From contig RQOL01000616.1 of assembly GCA_013076295.1 (NCBI GenBank), positions 2,790,001 to 2,854,000 of the forward strand: a stretch of DNA of 64,000 bases, written 5' to 3'. Source of the DNA: Sanderia malayensis (taxonomy: Eukaryota > Cnidaria > Scyphozoa > Semaeostomeae > Pelagiidae). Below are positions 46,061-60,909 of the stretch, in pieces. The notes beneath the pieces were generated by a model that was given only the letters and a program-made list of their open reading frames with translations, ran no database searches and was not told the DNA's origin. The position numbers were made by a program, and so were the translations under genes. Positions within the stretch are counted from its first letter, which is position 1. Every line of letters starts with the position of its first letter.

Positions 46061-49000
46061 TGCAGTTTATGGTGTCAAAAACGGGAGTAAACTTGAACAA
46101 CTTCTACTCGCTTGCCCATGCGCGAGTCAAAATTATAAGTATGTTATCGAACAAAACTAAAGTTGTCAGAAATTGGTGAAAATCAACAAAAGATACAGTT
46201 TAATGGCTCTGATTATGAATATCGAGGTCATTTTTAAAAAATTTGTAGTTTAGGGTGCCAAAAAAAGGAATAAACCTGAACTACTAGCTTGCCCATGCGT
46301 GAGTGAAAAATATAAGCATATTTTCCGAAAAAAATTAGTTGTCAGAAACTGATGAAAGTCACAAGAAAGTACAGTTTGAGGGCGCTGATTATGAATAACG
46401 AGGTCATTTTCAAAGTTTTTGCAATTTAGGGGGTCAAAAAAGGGAGTAACCTTGAACAACTTCTACTCGCTTGCCCATGCGCGAGTCAAAATTATAAGTA
46501 TGTTATCGAACAAAACTAAAGTTGTCAGAAATTGACGAAAATCACCAAAAGATACAGTTTAATGGCTCTGATTATGAATATCGAGGTCATTTTTGAAAAA
46601 TTTGTAGTTTAGGGTACCAAAAATGGGAATAAACCTGAACAACTCCTACTAGCTTGCCGCGTGAGTGAAAAATATAAGCATATTTTCCGAAGAAAATAAG
46701 TTGTCAGAAATTGATGAAAGTCACCAGAAAGTACAGTTTGAGGGCGCTGATTATGAATATCGAGGTCATTTTTAAAGTTTTTGGAATTTAGGCGGTCAAA
46801 ATTGGGAGTAAACTTGAACAACTCCTACTCGCATGCGCATGCGCGAGTCAAAAACAGAGCATTTTATCGAAAAAGATAAGTTGTCAGAAATTGAGGAAAG
46901 TCACAAGAAAGTACAGTTTAAGGGCGCTGATTATGAATATCGAGGTCATTTTTAAAGTTTTTGCAATTTAGGAGGTCAAAAAAGGGAGTAAACTTGAACG
47001 ATTTCTACTCGCTTGCCCATGCGCGAGTCAAAATTATAAGTATGTTATCGAACAAAACTAAAGTTGTCAGAAATTGATGAAAATCACCAAAAGATACAGT
47101 TTAATGGCTCTGATTATGAATATCGAGGTCATTTTTGAAAAATTTGTAGTTTAGGGTACCAAAAATGGGAATAAACCTGAACAACTCCTACTAGCTTGCC
47201 CATGCGTGAGTGAAAAATATAAGCATATTTTCCGAAAAAAATAAGTTGTCAGAAATTGATGAAAGTCACCAGAAAGTACAGTTTGAGGGCGCTGATTATG
47301 AATATCGAGGTCATTCTTAAATTTTTTGCAATTTAGGGGGTCAAAAAAGGGAGTAAACTTGAACAACTTCTACTCGCTTGCCCATGCGCGAGTCAAAATT
47401 ATAAGTATGTTATCGAACAAAACTAAAGTTGTCAGAAATTGGTGAAAATCAACAAAAGATACAGTTTAATGGCTCTGATTATGAATATCGAGGTCATTTT
47501 TGAAAAATTTGTAGTTTAGGGTGCCAAAAAAAGGAATAAACCTGAACTACTAGCTTGCCCATGCGTGAGTGAAAAATATAAGCATATTTTCCGAAAAATT
47601 TTAGTTGTCAGAAACTGATGAAAGTCACAAGAAAGTACAGTTTGAGGGCGCTGATTATGAATAACGAGGTCATTTTCAAAGTTTTTGCAATTTAGGGGGT
47701 CAAAAAAGGGAGTAACCTTGAACAACTTCTACTCGCTTGCCCATGCGCGAGTCAAAATTATAAGTATGTTATCGAACAAAACTAAAGTTGTCAGGAATTG
47801 ATGAAAATCACCAAAAGATACAGTTTAATGGCTCTGATTAAGAATATCGAGGTCATTTTTGAAAAATTTGTAGTTTAGGGTACCAAAAATGGGAATAAAC
47901 CTGAACAACTCCTACTAGCTTGCCGCGTGAGTGAAAAATATAAGCATATTTTCCGAAAAAAATAAGTTGTCAGAAATTGATGAAAGTCACCAGAAAGTAC
48001 AGTTTGAGGGCGCTGATTATGAATATCGAGGTCATTTTTAAAGTTTTTGGAATTTAGGCGGTCAAAAATGGGAGTAAACTTGAACAACTTCTACTCGCTT
48101 GCCCATGCGCGAGTCAAAATTATAAGTATGTTATCGAACAAAACTAAAGTTGTCAGAAATTGATGAAAATCACCAAAAGATACAGTTTAATGGCTCTGAT
48201 TATGAATATCGAGGTCATTTTTGAAAAATTTGTAGTTTAGGGTGCCAAAAAAGGGAATAAACCTGAACAACTCCTACTAGCTTGCCCATGCGTGAGTGAA
48301 AAGTATAAGCATATTTTGCGAAAGAAATTAGTTGTCAGAAACTGATGAAAGTCACAAGAAAGTACAGTTTGAGGGCGCTCGTTATGAAAATCGAGGTCAT
48401 TTTTAAAGTTTTTGCAATTTAGGGGGTCAAAAAAGGGAGTAAACTTGAACAACTTTTACTCGCTTGCCCATGCGCGAGTCAAAATTATAAGTATGTTATC
48501 GAACAAAACTAAAGTTGTCAGAAATTGATGAAAATCACCAAAAGATACAGTTTAATGGCTCTGATTATGAATATCGAGGTCATTCTTGAAAAATTTGTAG
48601 TTTAGGGTGCCAAAAATGGGAATAAACCTGAACAACTCCTACTAGCTTGCCCATGCGTGAGTGAAAAATGTAAGCATATTTTCCGAAAAAAATAAGTTGT
48701 CAGAAATTGATGAAAGTCACCAGAAAGTACAGTTTGAGGGCGCTGATTATGAATATCGAGGTCATTTTTAAAGTTTTTGCAATTTAGGAGGTCAAAAAAG
48801 GGAGTAAACTTGAACAACTTCTACTCGCTTGCCCATGCGCGAGTCAAAATTATAAGTATGTTATCGAACAAAACTGAAGTTGTCAGAAATTGATGAAAAT
48901 CAACAAAAGATACAGTTTAATGGCTCTGATTATGAATCTCGAGGTCATTTTTGAAAAATTTGTAGTTTAGGGTGCCAAAAATGGAAATAAACCTGAACAA

Positions 49001-51883
49001 CTCCTACTAGCTTGCCCATGCATGAGTGAAAATTAAGAGCATGTTATCGAACAAAACTAAAAATGTCAAAAATTGATAACAATTGCAAAAAGATACAGTT
49101 TGAGGGCGCTGATTATGAATATTGAGGATCGTTTTTGAAAAATTTGTAGTTTAGGGTGCCAAAAATGGGAATAAACCTGAACAACTCCTACTAGCTTGCC
49201 CATGCGTGAGTGAAAAATATAAGCATATTTTCCGAAAAAAATAAGTTGTCAGAAATTGAGGAAAGTCACCAGAAAGTACAGTTTGAGGGCGCTGATTATG
49301 AATATCGAGGTCATTTTTAAAGTTTTTGCAATTTAAGCGGTCAAAAATGGGAGTAAAGTTTTACAACTCCTACTCGCATGCGCATGCGCGAGTCAAAAAA
49401 AAGAGCATTTTATCGAAAAAAATTAGTTGTCAGAAATTGATGAAAGTCACAAGAAAGTACAGTTTGAGGGGGCTGATTATGAATAGCGAGGTCATTTTCA
49501 AAGTTTTAGCAATTTATGGGGTCAAAAAAGGGAGTAAACTTGAACAACTCCTACTCGTTTGCCCATGCGCGAGTCAAAATTATAAGTATGTTATCGCAAC
49601 AAATTACAGTTGTCAGAAAATGATGAAAATCACCAAAAAGTACATTTTCTGGGCGCTGACTATTTATATCGAGGTCATTTTTGAAAAATTTGCAGTCTGG
49701 GGTGCCAAAAATGGGAATAAACTTGAACAACTCCTTCTCGCTTGCCCATGCGCGAGTCAAAAATATAAGCATATTTTCCGAAAAAATAAGTTGTCAGAAA
49801 TTGATGAAAGTCACAAGAAAGTACAGTTTGAGGGCGCTGATTATGAATAGCGAGGTCATTTTCAAAGTTTTTGCAATTTAGGGGGTCAAAAAAGGGAGTA
49901 ACCTTGAACAACTTCTACTCGCTTGCCCATGCGCGAGTCAAAATTATAAGTATGTTATCGAACAAAACTAAAGTTGTCAGAAATTGATGAAAATCACCAA
50001 AAGATACAGTTTGAGGGCGCTGATTATGAATATTGAGGTCATTTTTAAAGCTTTTGCAATTAAGGAGGTCAAAAAAGGGAGTAAACTTGAACAACTTCTA
50101 CTCGCTTGCCCATGCGCGAGTCAAAATTATAAGTATGTTATCGAACAAAACTAAAATTGTCAGAAATTGATGAAAATCACCAAAACATACAGTTTAATGG
50201 CTCTGATTATGAATATCGAGGTCATTTTTGAAAAATTTGTAGTTTAGGGTGCCAAAAATGGGAATAAACCTGAACAACTCCTACTAGCTTGCCCATGCGT
50301 GAGTGAAAAATATAAGCATATTTTCCGAAAAAAATAAGTTGTCAGAAATTCATGAACGTCACCAGAAAGTACAGTTTGAGGGCGCTGATTATGAATATCG
50401 AGGTCATTTTTAAAGTTTTTGCAATTTAGGGTTTCGAAAATGGGAGCAAACTTGAACAACTGCTTCTCGTTTGCCCATGCGCGAGTCAAAATTATAAGTA
50501 TGTTATCGCAACAAACTACAGTTGTCAGAAAATGATGAAAATCACCAAAAAGTACTTTTTCTGGGCGCTGACTATTTATATCGAGGTCATTTTTGAAAAA
50601 TTTGCAGTCTGGGGTGCCAAAAATGGGAATAAACTTGAACAACTCCTTCTCGCTTGCCCATGCGCGAGTCAAAAATATAAGCATATTTTCCGAAAAAATA
50701 TGTTGTCAGAAACTGATGAAAGTCACCAGAAAGTACAGTTTGAGGGCGCCGATTATGAATATCGAGGTCATTTTTGAAAAAAATGCAGTCTGGGGTGCCA
50801 AAAATGGGAATAAAGATGAACAACTCCTTCTCGCTTGCCAATGCGCAAGTCAAAAATATAAGCATATTTTCCGAAAAAATAAGTTGTCAGGAATTGATGA
50901 AAGTCACAAGAAAGTACAGTTTGAGGGCGCTGATTATGAATAGCCAGGTCATTTTCAAAGTTTTTGCAATTTAGGGGGTCAAAAAAGGGAGTAACCTTGA
51001 ACAACTTCTACTCGCTTGCCCATGCGCGAGTCAAAATTATAAGTATGTTATCGAACAAAACTAAAGTTGTCAGAAATTGATGAAAATCACCAAAAGATAC
51101 AGTTTAATGGCTCTGATTATGAATATCGAGGTCATTTTTGAAAAATTTGTAGTTTAGGATGCCAAAAAGGGGAAAACACCTGAACAACTCCTACTAGCTT
51201 GCCCATGCGTGAGTGAAAAATATAAGCATAATTTACGAAAAAAATAAGTTGTCAGAAATTGATGAAAGTCAGAAGAAAGTACAGTTTGAGGGCGCTGATT
51301 ATGAATAGCGAGGTCATTTTCAAAGTTTTTGCAATTAAGGAGGTCAAAAAAGGGAGTAACCTTGAACAACTTCTACTCGCTTGCCCATGCGCGAGTCAAA
51401 ATTATAAGTATGTTATCGAACAAAACTAAAGTTGTCAGAAATTGATGAAAATCACCAAAAGATACAGTTTAATGGCTCTGATTATGAATATCGAGGTCAT
51501 TTTTGAAAAATTTGTAGTTTAGGATGCCAAAAATGGGAAAACACCTGAACAACTCCTACTAGCTTGCCCATGCGTGATTGAAAAATATAAGCATATTTTA
51601 CGAAAAAAATAAGTTGTCAGAAATTGATGAAAGTCAGAAGAAAGTACAGTTTGAGGGCGCTGATTATGAATATCGAGGTCATTTTTAAAGTTTTTGCAAT
51701 TAAGGAGGTCAAAAAAGGGAGTAAACTTGAACAACTTCTACTCGCTTGCCCATGCGCGAGTCAAAATTATAAGTATGTTATCGAACAAAACTAAAATTGT
51801 CAGAAATTGATGAAAATCACCAAAACATACAGTTTAATGGCTCTGATTATGAATATCGAGGTCATTTTTGAAAAATTTGTAGT

Positions 51884-53703
51884 TTAGGGTGCCAAAAATG
51901 GGAATAAACCTGAACAACTCCTACTAGCTTGCCCATGCGTGAGTGAAAAATATAAGCACATTTTCCGAAAAAAATAAGTTGTCAGAAATTGATGAACGTC
52001 ACCAGAAAGTACAGTTTGAGGGCGCTGATTATGAATATCGAGGTCATTTTTAAAGTTTTTGCAATTTAGGGTTTCGAAAATGGGAGCAAACTTGAACAAC
52101 TGCTTCTCGTTTGCCCATGCGCGAGTCAAAATTATAAGTATGTTATCGCAACAAACTACAGTTGTCAGAAAATGATGAAAGTCACCAAAAAGTACATTTT
52201 CTGGGCGCTGACTATTTATATCGAGGTCATTTTTAAAAAATTTGCAGTCTGGGGTGCCAAAAATGGGAATAAACTTGAACAACTCCTTTTCGCTTGCCCA
52301 TGCGCGAGTCAAAAATATATGCATATTTTCCGAAAAAATATGTTGTCAGAAATTGATGAAAGTCACCAGCAAGTACAGTTTGAGAGCGCCGATTATGAAT
52401 ATCGAGGTCATTTTTGAAAAATTTGCAGTCTGGAATGCCAAAAATGGGAATAAAGATGAACAACTCCTTCTCGCTTGCCCATGCGCGAGTCAAAAATATA
52501 AGCATATTTTCCGAAAAAATAAGTTGTCAGAAATTGATGAAAGTCACAAGAAAGTACAGTTTGAGGGCGCTGATTATGAATAGCGAGGTCATTTTCAAAG
52601 TTTTTGCAATTTAGGGGGTCAAAAAAGGGAGTAACCTTGTACAACTCCTACTCGCTTGCCCATGCGCGAGTCAAAATTATAAGTATGTTATCGAACAAAA
52701 CTAAAGTTGTCAGAAATTGATGAAAATCACCAAAAGATACAGTTTAATGGCTCTGATTATGAATATCGAGGTCATTTTTGAAAAATTTGTAGTTTAGGGT
52801 GCCAAAAATGGGAATAAACCTGAACAACTCCTACTAGCTTGCCCATGCGTGAGTGAAAAATATAAGCACATTTTCCGAAAAAAATAAGTTGTCGGAAATT
52901 GATGAACGTCACCAGAAAGTACAGTTTGAGGGCGCTGATTATGAATATCGAGGTCATTTTTAAAGTTTTTGCAATTTAGGGTTTCGAAAATGGGAGCAAA
53001 CTTGAACAACTGCTTCTCGTTTGCCCATGCGCGAGTCAAAATTATAAGTATGTTATCGCAACAAACTACAGTTGTCAGAAAATGATGAAAGTCACCAAAA
53101 AGTACATTTTCTGGGCGCTGACTATTTATATCGAGGTCATTTTTAAAAAATTTGCAGTCTGGGGTGCCAAAAATGGGAATAAACTTGAACAACTCCTTTT
53201 CGCTTGCCCATGCGCGAGTCAAAAATATATGCATATTTTCCGAAAAAATATGTTGTCAGAAATTGATGAAAGTCACCAGCAAGTACAGTTTGAGAGCGCC
53301 GATTATGAATATCGAGGTCATTTTTGAAAAATTTGCAGTCTGGAATGCCAAAAATGGGAATAAAGATGAACAACTCCTTCTCGCTTGCCCATGCGCGAGT
53401 CAAAAATATAAGCATATTTTCCGAAAAAATAAGTTGTCAGAAATTGATGAAAGTCACAAGAAAGTACAGTTTGAGGGCGCTGATTATGAATAGCGAGGTC
53501 ATTTTCAAAGTTTTTGCAATTTAGGGGGTCAAAAAAGGGAGTAACCTTGTACAACTCCTACTCGCTTGCCCATGCGCGAGTCAAAATTATAAGTATGTTA
53601 TCGAACAAAACTAAAGTTGTCAGAAATTGATGAAAATCACCAAAAGATACAGTTTAATGGCTCTGATTATGAATATCGAGGTCATTTTTGAAAAATTTGT
53701 AGT
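51884..53703. repeat. 910-bp tandem duplication (five monomers) inside the array
   Basis: 51884-52793 and 52794-53703 match base for base wherever I compared them, including rare variants such as ATAAGCACATTTTCC, TATGCATATTTTCC and CTTTTCGCTTGCCC. The one difference I found is CAGAAATTG at about 51981 against CGGAAATTG at about 52891. Either a very recent unequal exchange or an assembly duplication. Confidence 0.9.
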
Positions 53704-56335
53704 TTAGGATGCCAAAAATTGGAAAACACCTGAACAACTCCCACTAGCTTGCCCATGCGTGAGTGAAAAATATAAGCATATTTTACGAAAAAAATAAGTT
53801 GTCAGAAATTGATGAAAGTCAGAAGAAAGTACAGTTTGAGGGCGCTGATTATGAATAGCGAGGTCATTTTCAAAGTTTTTGCAATTAAGGAGGTCAAAAA
53901 GGGGAGTAACCTTGAACAACTTCTACTGGCTTGCCCATGCGCGAGTCAAAATTATAAGTATGTTATCGAACAAAACTAAAGTTGTCAGAAATTGATGAAA
54001 ATCACCAAAAGATACAGTTTAATGGCTCTGATTATGAATATCGAGGTCATTTTTGAAAAATTTGTAGTTTAGGATGCCAAAAATGGGAAAACACCTGAAC
54101 AACTCCTACTAGCTTGCCCATGCGTGAGTGAAAAATATTAGCATATTTTACGAAAAAAATAAGCTGTCAGAATTTGATGAAAGTCAGAAGAAAGTACAGT
54201 TTGAGGACGCTGATTATGAATATCGAGGTCATTTTTAAAGTTTTTGCAATTTAGGCGGTCAAAAAAGGGAGTAAACTTGAACAACTTCTACTCGCTTGCC
54301 CATGGGCGAGTCAAAATTATAAGTATGTTATCGAACAAAACTAAAGTTGTCAGAAATTGATGAAAATCACCAAAAGATACAGTTTAATGGCTCTGATTAT
54401 GAATATCGAGGTCATTTTTGAAAAATTTGTAGTTTAGGGTGCCAAATATGGGAATAAAGCTGAACAACTCCCACTAGCTTGCCCATGCGTGAGTGAAAAC
54501 TATAAGCATATTTTGCGAAAGAAATCAGTTGTCAGAAACTGATGAAAGTCACAAGAAAGTACAGTTTGAGGGCGCTGGTTTTGAAAATCGAGGTCATTTT
54601 TAAAGTTTTTGCAATTTAGGGGGTCAAAAAAGGGAGTAAACTTGAACAACTTCTACTCGCTTGCCCATGCGCGAGTCAAAATTATAAGTATGTTATCGAA
54701 CAAAACTAAAGTTGTCAGAAATTGATGAAAATCACCAAAAGATACAGTTTAATGGCTCTGATTATGAATATCGAGGTCATTTTTGTAAAATTTGTAGTTT
54801 AGGGTGCCAAAAATGGGAATAAACCTGAACAACTCCTACTAGCTTGCCCATGCATGAGTGAAAATTAAGGGCATGTTATCGAACAAAACTAAAAATGTCA
54901 AAAATTGATAAAAATTGTAAAAAGATACAGTTTAATGGCGCTGATTATGAATATTGAGGATCGTTTTTGAAAAATTTGTAGTTTAGGGTGCCAAAAATGG
55001 GAATAAACCTGAACAACTCCTACTAGCTTGCCCATGCGTGAGTGAAAAATATAAGCATATTTTACGAAAAAAATAAGCTGTCAGAAATTGATGAAAGTCA
55101 GAAGAAAGTACAGTTTAATGGCTCTGATTATGAATATCGAGGTCATTTTTGTAAAATTTGTAGTTTAGGGTGCCAAAAATGGGAATAAACCTGAACAACT
55201 CCTACTAGCTTGCCCATGCATGAGTGAAAATTAAGGGCATGTTATCGAACAAAACTAAAAATGTCAAAAATTGATAAAAATTGCAAAAAGATACAGTTTA
55301 ATGGCGCTGATTATGAATATTGAGGATCGTTTTTGAAAAATTTGTAGTTTAGGGTGCCAAAAATGGGAATAAACCTGAACAACTCCTACTAGCTTGCCCA
55401 TGCGTGAGTGAAAAATATAAGCATATTTTACGAAAAAAATAAGCTGTCAGAAATTGATGAAAGTCAGAAGAAAGTACAGTTTGAGGACGCTGATTATGAA
55501 TATCGAGGTCATTTTTAAAGTTTTTGCAATTTAGGCGGTCAAAAAAGGGAGTAAACTTGAACAACTTCTACTCGCTTGCCCATGGGCGAGTCAAAATTAT
55601 AAGTATGTTATCGAACAAAACTAAAGTTGTCAGAAATTGATGAAAATCACCAAAAGATACAGTTTAATGGCTCTGATTATGAATATCGAGGTCATTTTTG
55701 AAAAATTTGTAGTTTAGGGTGCCAAATATGGGAATAAACCTGAACAACTCCTACTAGCTTGCCCATGCGTGAGTGAAAACTATAAGCATATTTTGCGAAA
55801 GAAATCAGTTGTCAGAAACTGATGAAAGTCACAAGAAAGTACAGTTTGAGGGCGCTGGTTTTGAAAATCGAGGTCATTTTTAAAGTTTTTGCAATTAAGG
55901 AGGTCAAAAGAGGGAGTAAACTTGAACAACTTCTACTCGCTTGCCCATGCGCGAGTCAAAATTATAAGTATGTTTTCGAACAAAACTAAAGTTGTCAGAA
56001 ATTGATGAAAATCACCAAAAGTTACAGTTTAATGGCTCTGATTATGAATATCGAGGTCATTTTTGAAAAATTTGTAGTTTAGGGTGCCAAATATGGGAAT
56101 AAAGCTGAACAACTCCCACTAGCTTGCCCATGCGTGAGTGAAAACTATAAGCATATTTTGCGAAAGAAATCAGTTGTCAGAAACTGATGAAAGTCACAAG
56201 AAAGTACAGTTTGAGGGCGCTGGTTTTGAAAATCGAGGTCATTTTTAAAGTTTTTGCAATTTAGGGGGTCAAAAAAGGGAGTAAACTTGAACAACTTCTA
56301 CTCGCTTGCCCATGCGCGAGTCAAAATTATAAGTA

Positions 56336-56785
56336 CCGTAAATCCTCGAATAAGCCCCCGGGGGCTTATTTGCAAAAATGAATTTTTGGGTGGGGGCTTA
56401 TTCGAGGGGAGGGCTTATTCGAGGGGGGCGCTTAATTCAAAGTTTTGCTTTTTCCTCAAAGGTTGACAGAAAAAAGACGACATAGTTTTCTCAATCAGCT
56501 AAACTTGCTGTGTGAAGATCTAACAATAATTTGTTTATAATCACGAAAATCGCGTTTCTTTTTGCTTTTTTGTCCGAGTCAAAGGAAGTGATACTGTATA
56601 GCTATTGTCTTGTGGGGGCTTTCTCGAATTAAGATATTATTTTGCACTTATGCTTCCCTCGAATAAGACCCCATGGGGGCTTATTCGAGGGGGGGGGGGC
56701 TTATTTGCAAAAATGATTTTTTAGGTGGGGGCTTAATCGAGGGGGGCGCTTATTCGAGCGTGGGGGCTTATTCGAGGATTTACGG
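56336..56785. mobile_element. MITE inserted in a satellite monomer, 450 bp, TA duplication
   Basis: The satellite reads ATAAGTATGTTATCG in neighbouring type B monomers; here it is ATAAGTA, then the element from CCGTAAATCCTCGAATAAGC to its inverse, then TATGTTATCG. The empty site is therefore visible in the same window and shows that exactly TA was duplicated. The element matches the copy at 43571-44037, apart from small indels. It is the only copy within the array, so it came after the amplification of this part. Confidence 0.97.
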
Positions 56786-59700
56786 TATGTTATCGAACAA
56801 AACTAAAGTTGTCAGAAATTGATGAAAATCACCAAAAGATACAGTTTAATGGCTCTGATTATGAATATCGAGGTCATTTTTGTAAAATTTGTAGTTTAGG
56901 GTGCCAAAAATGGGAATAAACCTGAACAACTCCTACTAGCTTGCCCATGCATGAGTGAAAATTAAGGGCATGTTATCGAACAAAACTAAAAATGTCAAAA
57001 ATTGATAAAAATTGCAAAAAGATACAGTTTAATGGCGCTGATTATGAATATTGAGGATCGTTTTTGAAAAATTTGTAGTTTAGGGTGCCAAAAATGGGAA
57101 AACACCTGAACAACTCCTACTAGCTTGCCCATGCGTGAGTGAAAAATATAAGCATATTTTACGAAAAAAATAAGTTGTCAGAAACTGATGAAAGTCAGAA
57201 GAAAGTACAGTTTGAGGGCGCTGATTATGAATATCGAGGTCATTTTTAAAGTTTTTGCAATTAAAGAGGTCAAAAAATGGAGTAAACTTGAACAACTTCT
57301 ACTCGCTTGCCCATGCGCGAGTCAAAATTATAATTATGTTATCGAACAAAACTAAAATTGTCAGAAATTGATGAAAATCACCAAAAGATACAGTTTAATG
57401 GCTTTGATTATGAATATCGAGGTCATTTTTGAAAAACTTGTAGTTTAGGATGCCAAAGATGGGAAAACACCTGAACAACTCCTACTAGCTTGCCCATGTG
57501 TGAGTGAAAAATATAAGCATATTTTACGAAAAAAATAAGTTGTCAGACATTGATGAAAGTCACATAAAAGTACAGTTTGAGGGCGCTGATTATGAATAGC
57601 GAGGTCATTTTCAAAGTTTTTGCAATTAAGGAGTTCAAAAAAGGGAGTAACCTTGAACAACTTCTACTCGCTTGCCCATGCGCGAGTCAAAATTATAAGT
57701 ATGTTATCGAACAAAACTAAAGTTGTCAGAAATTGATGAAAATCACCAAAAGATACAGTTTAATGGCTCTGATTATGAATATTGAGGTCGTTTTTGAAAA
57801 ATTTGTAGTTTAGGGTGCCAAAAATAGGAATAAACCTGAACAACTCCTACTAGCTTGCCCATGCGTGAGTGAAAAATGTAAGCATATTTTGCGAAAAAAA
57901 TAAGTTGTCAGAAATTGATGAAAGTCACCAGAAAGTACAGTTTGAGGGCGCTGATTATGAATATCGAGGTCATTTTTAAAGTTTTTGCAATTTAGGCGGT
58001 CAAAAATGGGAGTAAATTTGAACAACTCCTACTCGCATGCGCATGCGCGAGACAAAAAAGAGCATTTTATCGAAAAAGATAAGTTGTCAGAAATTGATGA
58101 AAGTCACAAAAAAGTACAGTTTGAGGGCGCTGATTATGAATATCGAGGTCATTTTTAAAGTTTTTGCAATTTAGGAGGTCAAAAAAGGGAGTAAACTTGA
58201 ACAACTTCTACTCGCTTGCCCATGCGCGAGTCAAAATTATAAGTATGTTATCGAACAAAACTAAAGTTGTCAGAAATTGATGAAAATCAACAAAAGATAC
58301 AGTTTAATGGCTCTGATTATGAATCTCGAGGTCATTTTTGAAAAATTTGTAGTTTAGGGTGCCAAAAATGGAAATAAACCTGAACAACCCCTACTAGCTT
58401 GCCCATGCATGAGTGAAAATTAAGAGAATGTTATCGAACAAAACTAAAAATGTCAAAAATTGATAACAATTGCAAAAAGATACAGTTTAATGGCGCTGAT
58501 TATGAATATTGAGGATCGTTTTTGAAAAATTTGTAGTTTAGGGTGCCAAAAATGGTAATAAACCTAAACAACTCCTACTAGCTTGCCCATGCGTGAGTGA
58601 AAAATAAAAGCATATTTTCCGAAAAAAATAAGTTGTCAGAAATTGATGAAAGTCACCAGAAAGTACAGTTTGAGGGCGCTGATTATGAATATCGAGGTCA
58701 TTTTTAAAATTTTTGCAATTTTGGCGGTCAAAAATGGGAGTAAATTTGAGCAACTCCTACTCGCATGCGCATGCGCGAGTCAAAAAACAGAGCATTTTAT
58801 CAAAAAGATAAGTTGTCAGAAATTGATCAAAGTCACAAGAAAGTACAGTTTGAGGGCGCTGATTATGAATATCGAGGTCATTTTTAAAGTTTTTGCAATT
58901 TAGGAGGTCAAAAAAGGGAGTAAACTGGAACAACTTCTACTCGCTTGCCCATGCGCGAGTCAAAATTATAAGTATGTTATCGAACAAAACTAAAGTTGTC
59001 AGAAATTGATGAAAATCAACAAAAGATACAGTTTAATGGCTCTGATTATGAATATCGAGGTCATTTTTGAAAAATTTTTAGTTTAGGGTGCCAAAAATGG
59101 GAATAAACCTGAACAACTCCTACTAGCTTGCCCATGCGTCAGTGAAAAACATAAGCATATTTTCCGAAAAAAATAAGTTGTCAGAAATTGATGAAAGTCA
59201 CCAGAAAGTACAGTTTGAGGGCGCTGATTATGAATAGCGAGGTCATTTTCAAAGTTTTTGCAATTTAGGGGGTCAAAAAAGGGAGCAAATTTGAACAACT
59301 CCTACTCGTTTGCCCATGCGCGAGTCAAAATTATAAGTATGTTATCGCAACAAACTACAGTTGTCAGAAAATGATGAAAATCACCAAAAAGTACATTTTC
59401 TGGGCGCTGACTATTTATATCGAGGTCATTTTTGAAAAATTTGCAGTCTGGGGTGCCAAAAATGGGAATAAACTTGAACAACTCCTTCTCGCTTGCCCAT
59501 GCGCGAGTCAAAAATATAAGCAGATTTTACGAAAAAAATAAGTTGTCAGAAATTGATGAAAGTCAGAAGAAAGTACAGTTTGAGGGCGCTGATTATGAAT
59601 AACGAGGTCATTTTTAAAGTTTTTGCAATTTAGGGGGTCAAAAAAGGAAGTAAACTTGAACAACTTCTTCTCGCTTGCCCATGCGCGAGTCAAAATTATA

Positions 59701-60909
59701 AGTATGTTATCGAACAAAACTAAAGTTGTCAGAAATTGATGAAAATCACCAAAAGATACAGTTTAATGGCTCTGATTATGAATATCGAGGTCATTTTTGA
59801 AAAATTTGTAGTTTAGGATGCCAAAAATGAAAAACACCTGAACAACTCCTACTAGCTTGCCCATGCGTGAGTGAAAAACATAAGCATATTTTACGAAAAA
59901 AATAAGTTGTCAGAAATTGATGAAAGTCAGAAGAAAGTACAGTTTGAGGGCGCTGATTATGAATATCGAGGTCATTTTTAAAGTTTTTGCAAGTAAGGAG
60001 GTCAAAAAAGGGAGTAAACTTGAAAAACTTCTACTCGCTTGCCCATGCCCGAGTCAAAATCATAAGTATGTTATCGAACAAAACTAAAGTTGTCAGAAAT
60101 TGATGAAAATCACCAAAAGATACAGTTTAATGGCTCTGATTATGAATATCGAGGTCATTTTTGAAAAATTTGTAGTTTAGGGTGCCAAATATGGGAATAA
60201 ACCTGAACAACTCCTACTAGCTTGCCCATGCGTGAGTGAAAACTATAAGCATATTGTCCGAAAAAAGTTAGTTGTCAGAAGCTGATGAAAGTCACAAGAA
60301 AGTACAGTTTGAGGGCGCTGATTATGAATATCGAGATCATTTTTAAAGTTTTTGCAATTTAGGGGGTCAAAAAAGGGAGTAAACTTGAACAACTTCTACT
60401 CGCTTGCCCATGCGCGAGTCAAAATTATAAGTATCTTATCGAACAAAACTAAAGTTGTCAGAAATTGATGAAAATCACCAAAAGATACAGTTTAATGGCT
60501 CTGATTATGAATATCGAGGTCATTTTTGAAAAGTTTGTAGTTTAGGGTGCCCAAAATGGGAATAAACATGAACAACTTCTACTAGCTTGCCCATGCTTGA
60601 GTGAAAATTAAGAGCATGTTATCGAACAAAACTAAAAATGTCAAAAATTGATGAAAATCGCAAAAAGATACAGTTTAATGGCGCTGATTATGAATATCGA
60701 GGTCGTTTTTGAAAAATTTGTAGTTTAGGGTGCCAAAAATGGGAATAAACCTGAACAACTCCTACTAGCTTGCCCATGCGTGTGTGAAAAATATAAGCAT
60801 ATTTTCCGAAAAAATTAAGTTGTCAGAAATTGATGAAAGTCACCCGAAAGTACAGTTTGAGGGCGCTGATTATGAATATCGAGGTCATTTTTAAAGATTT
60901 TGCAATTTA

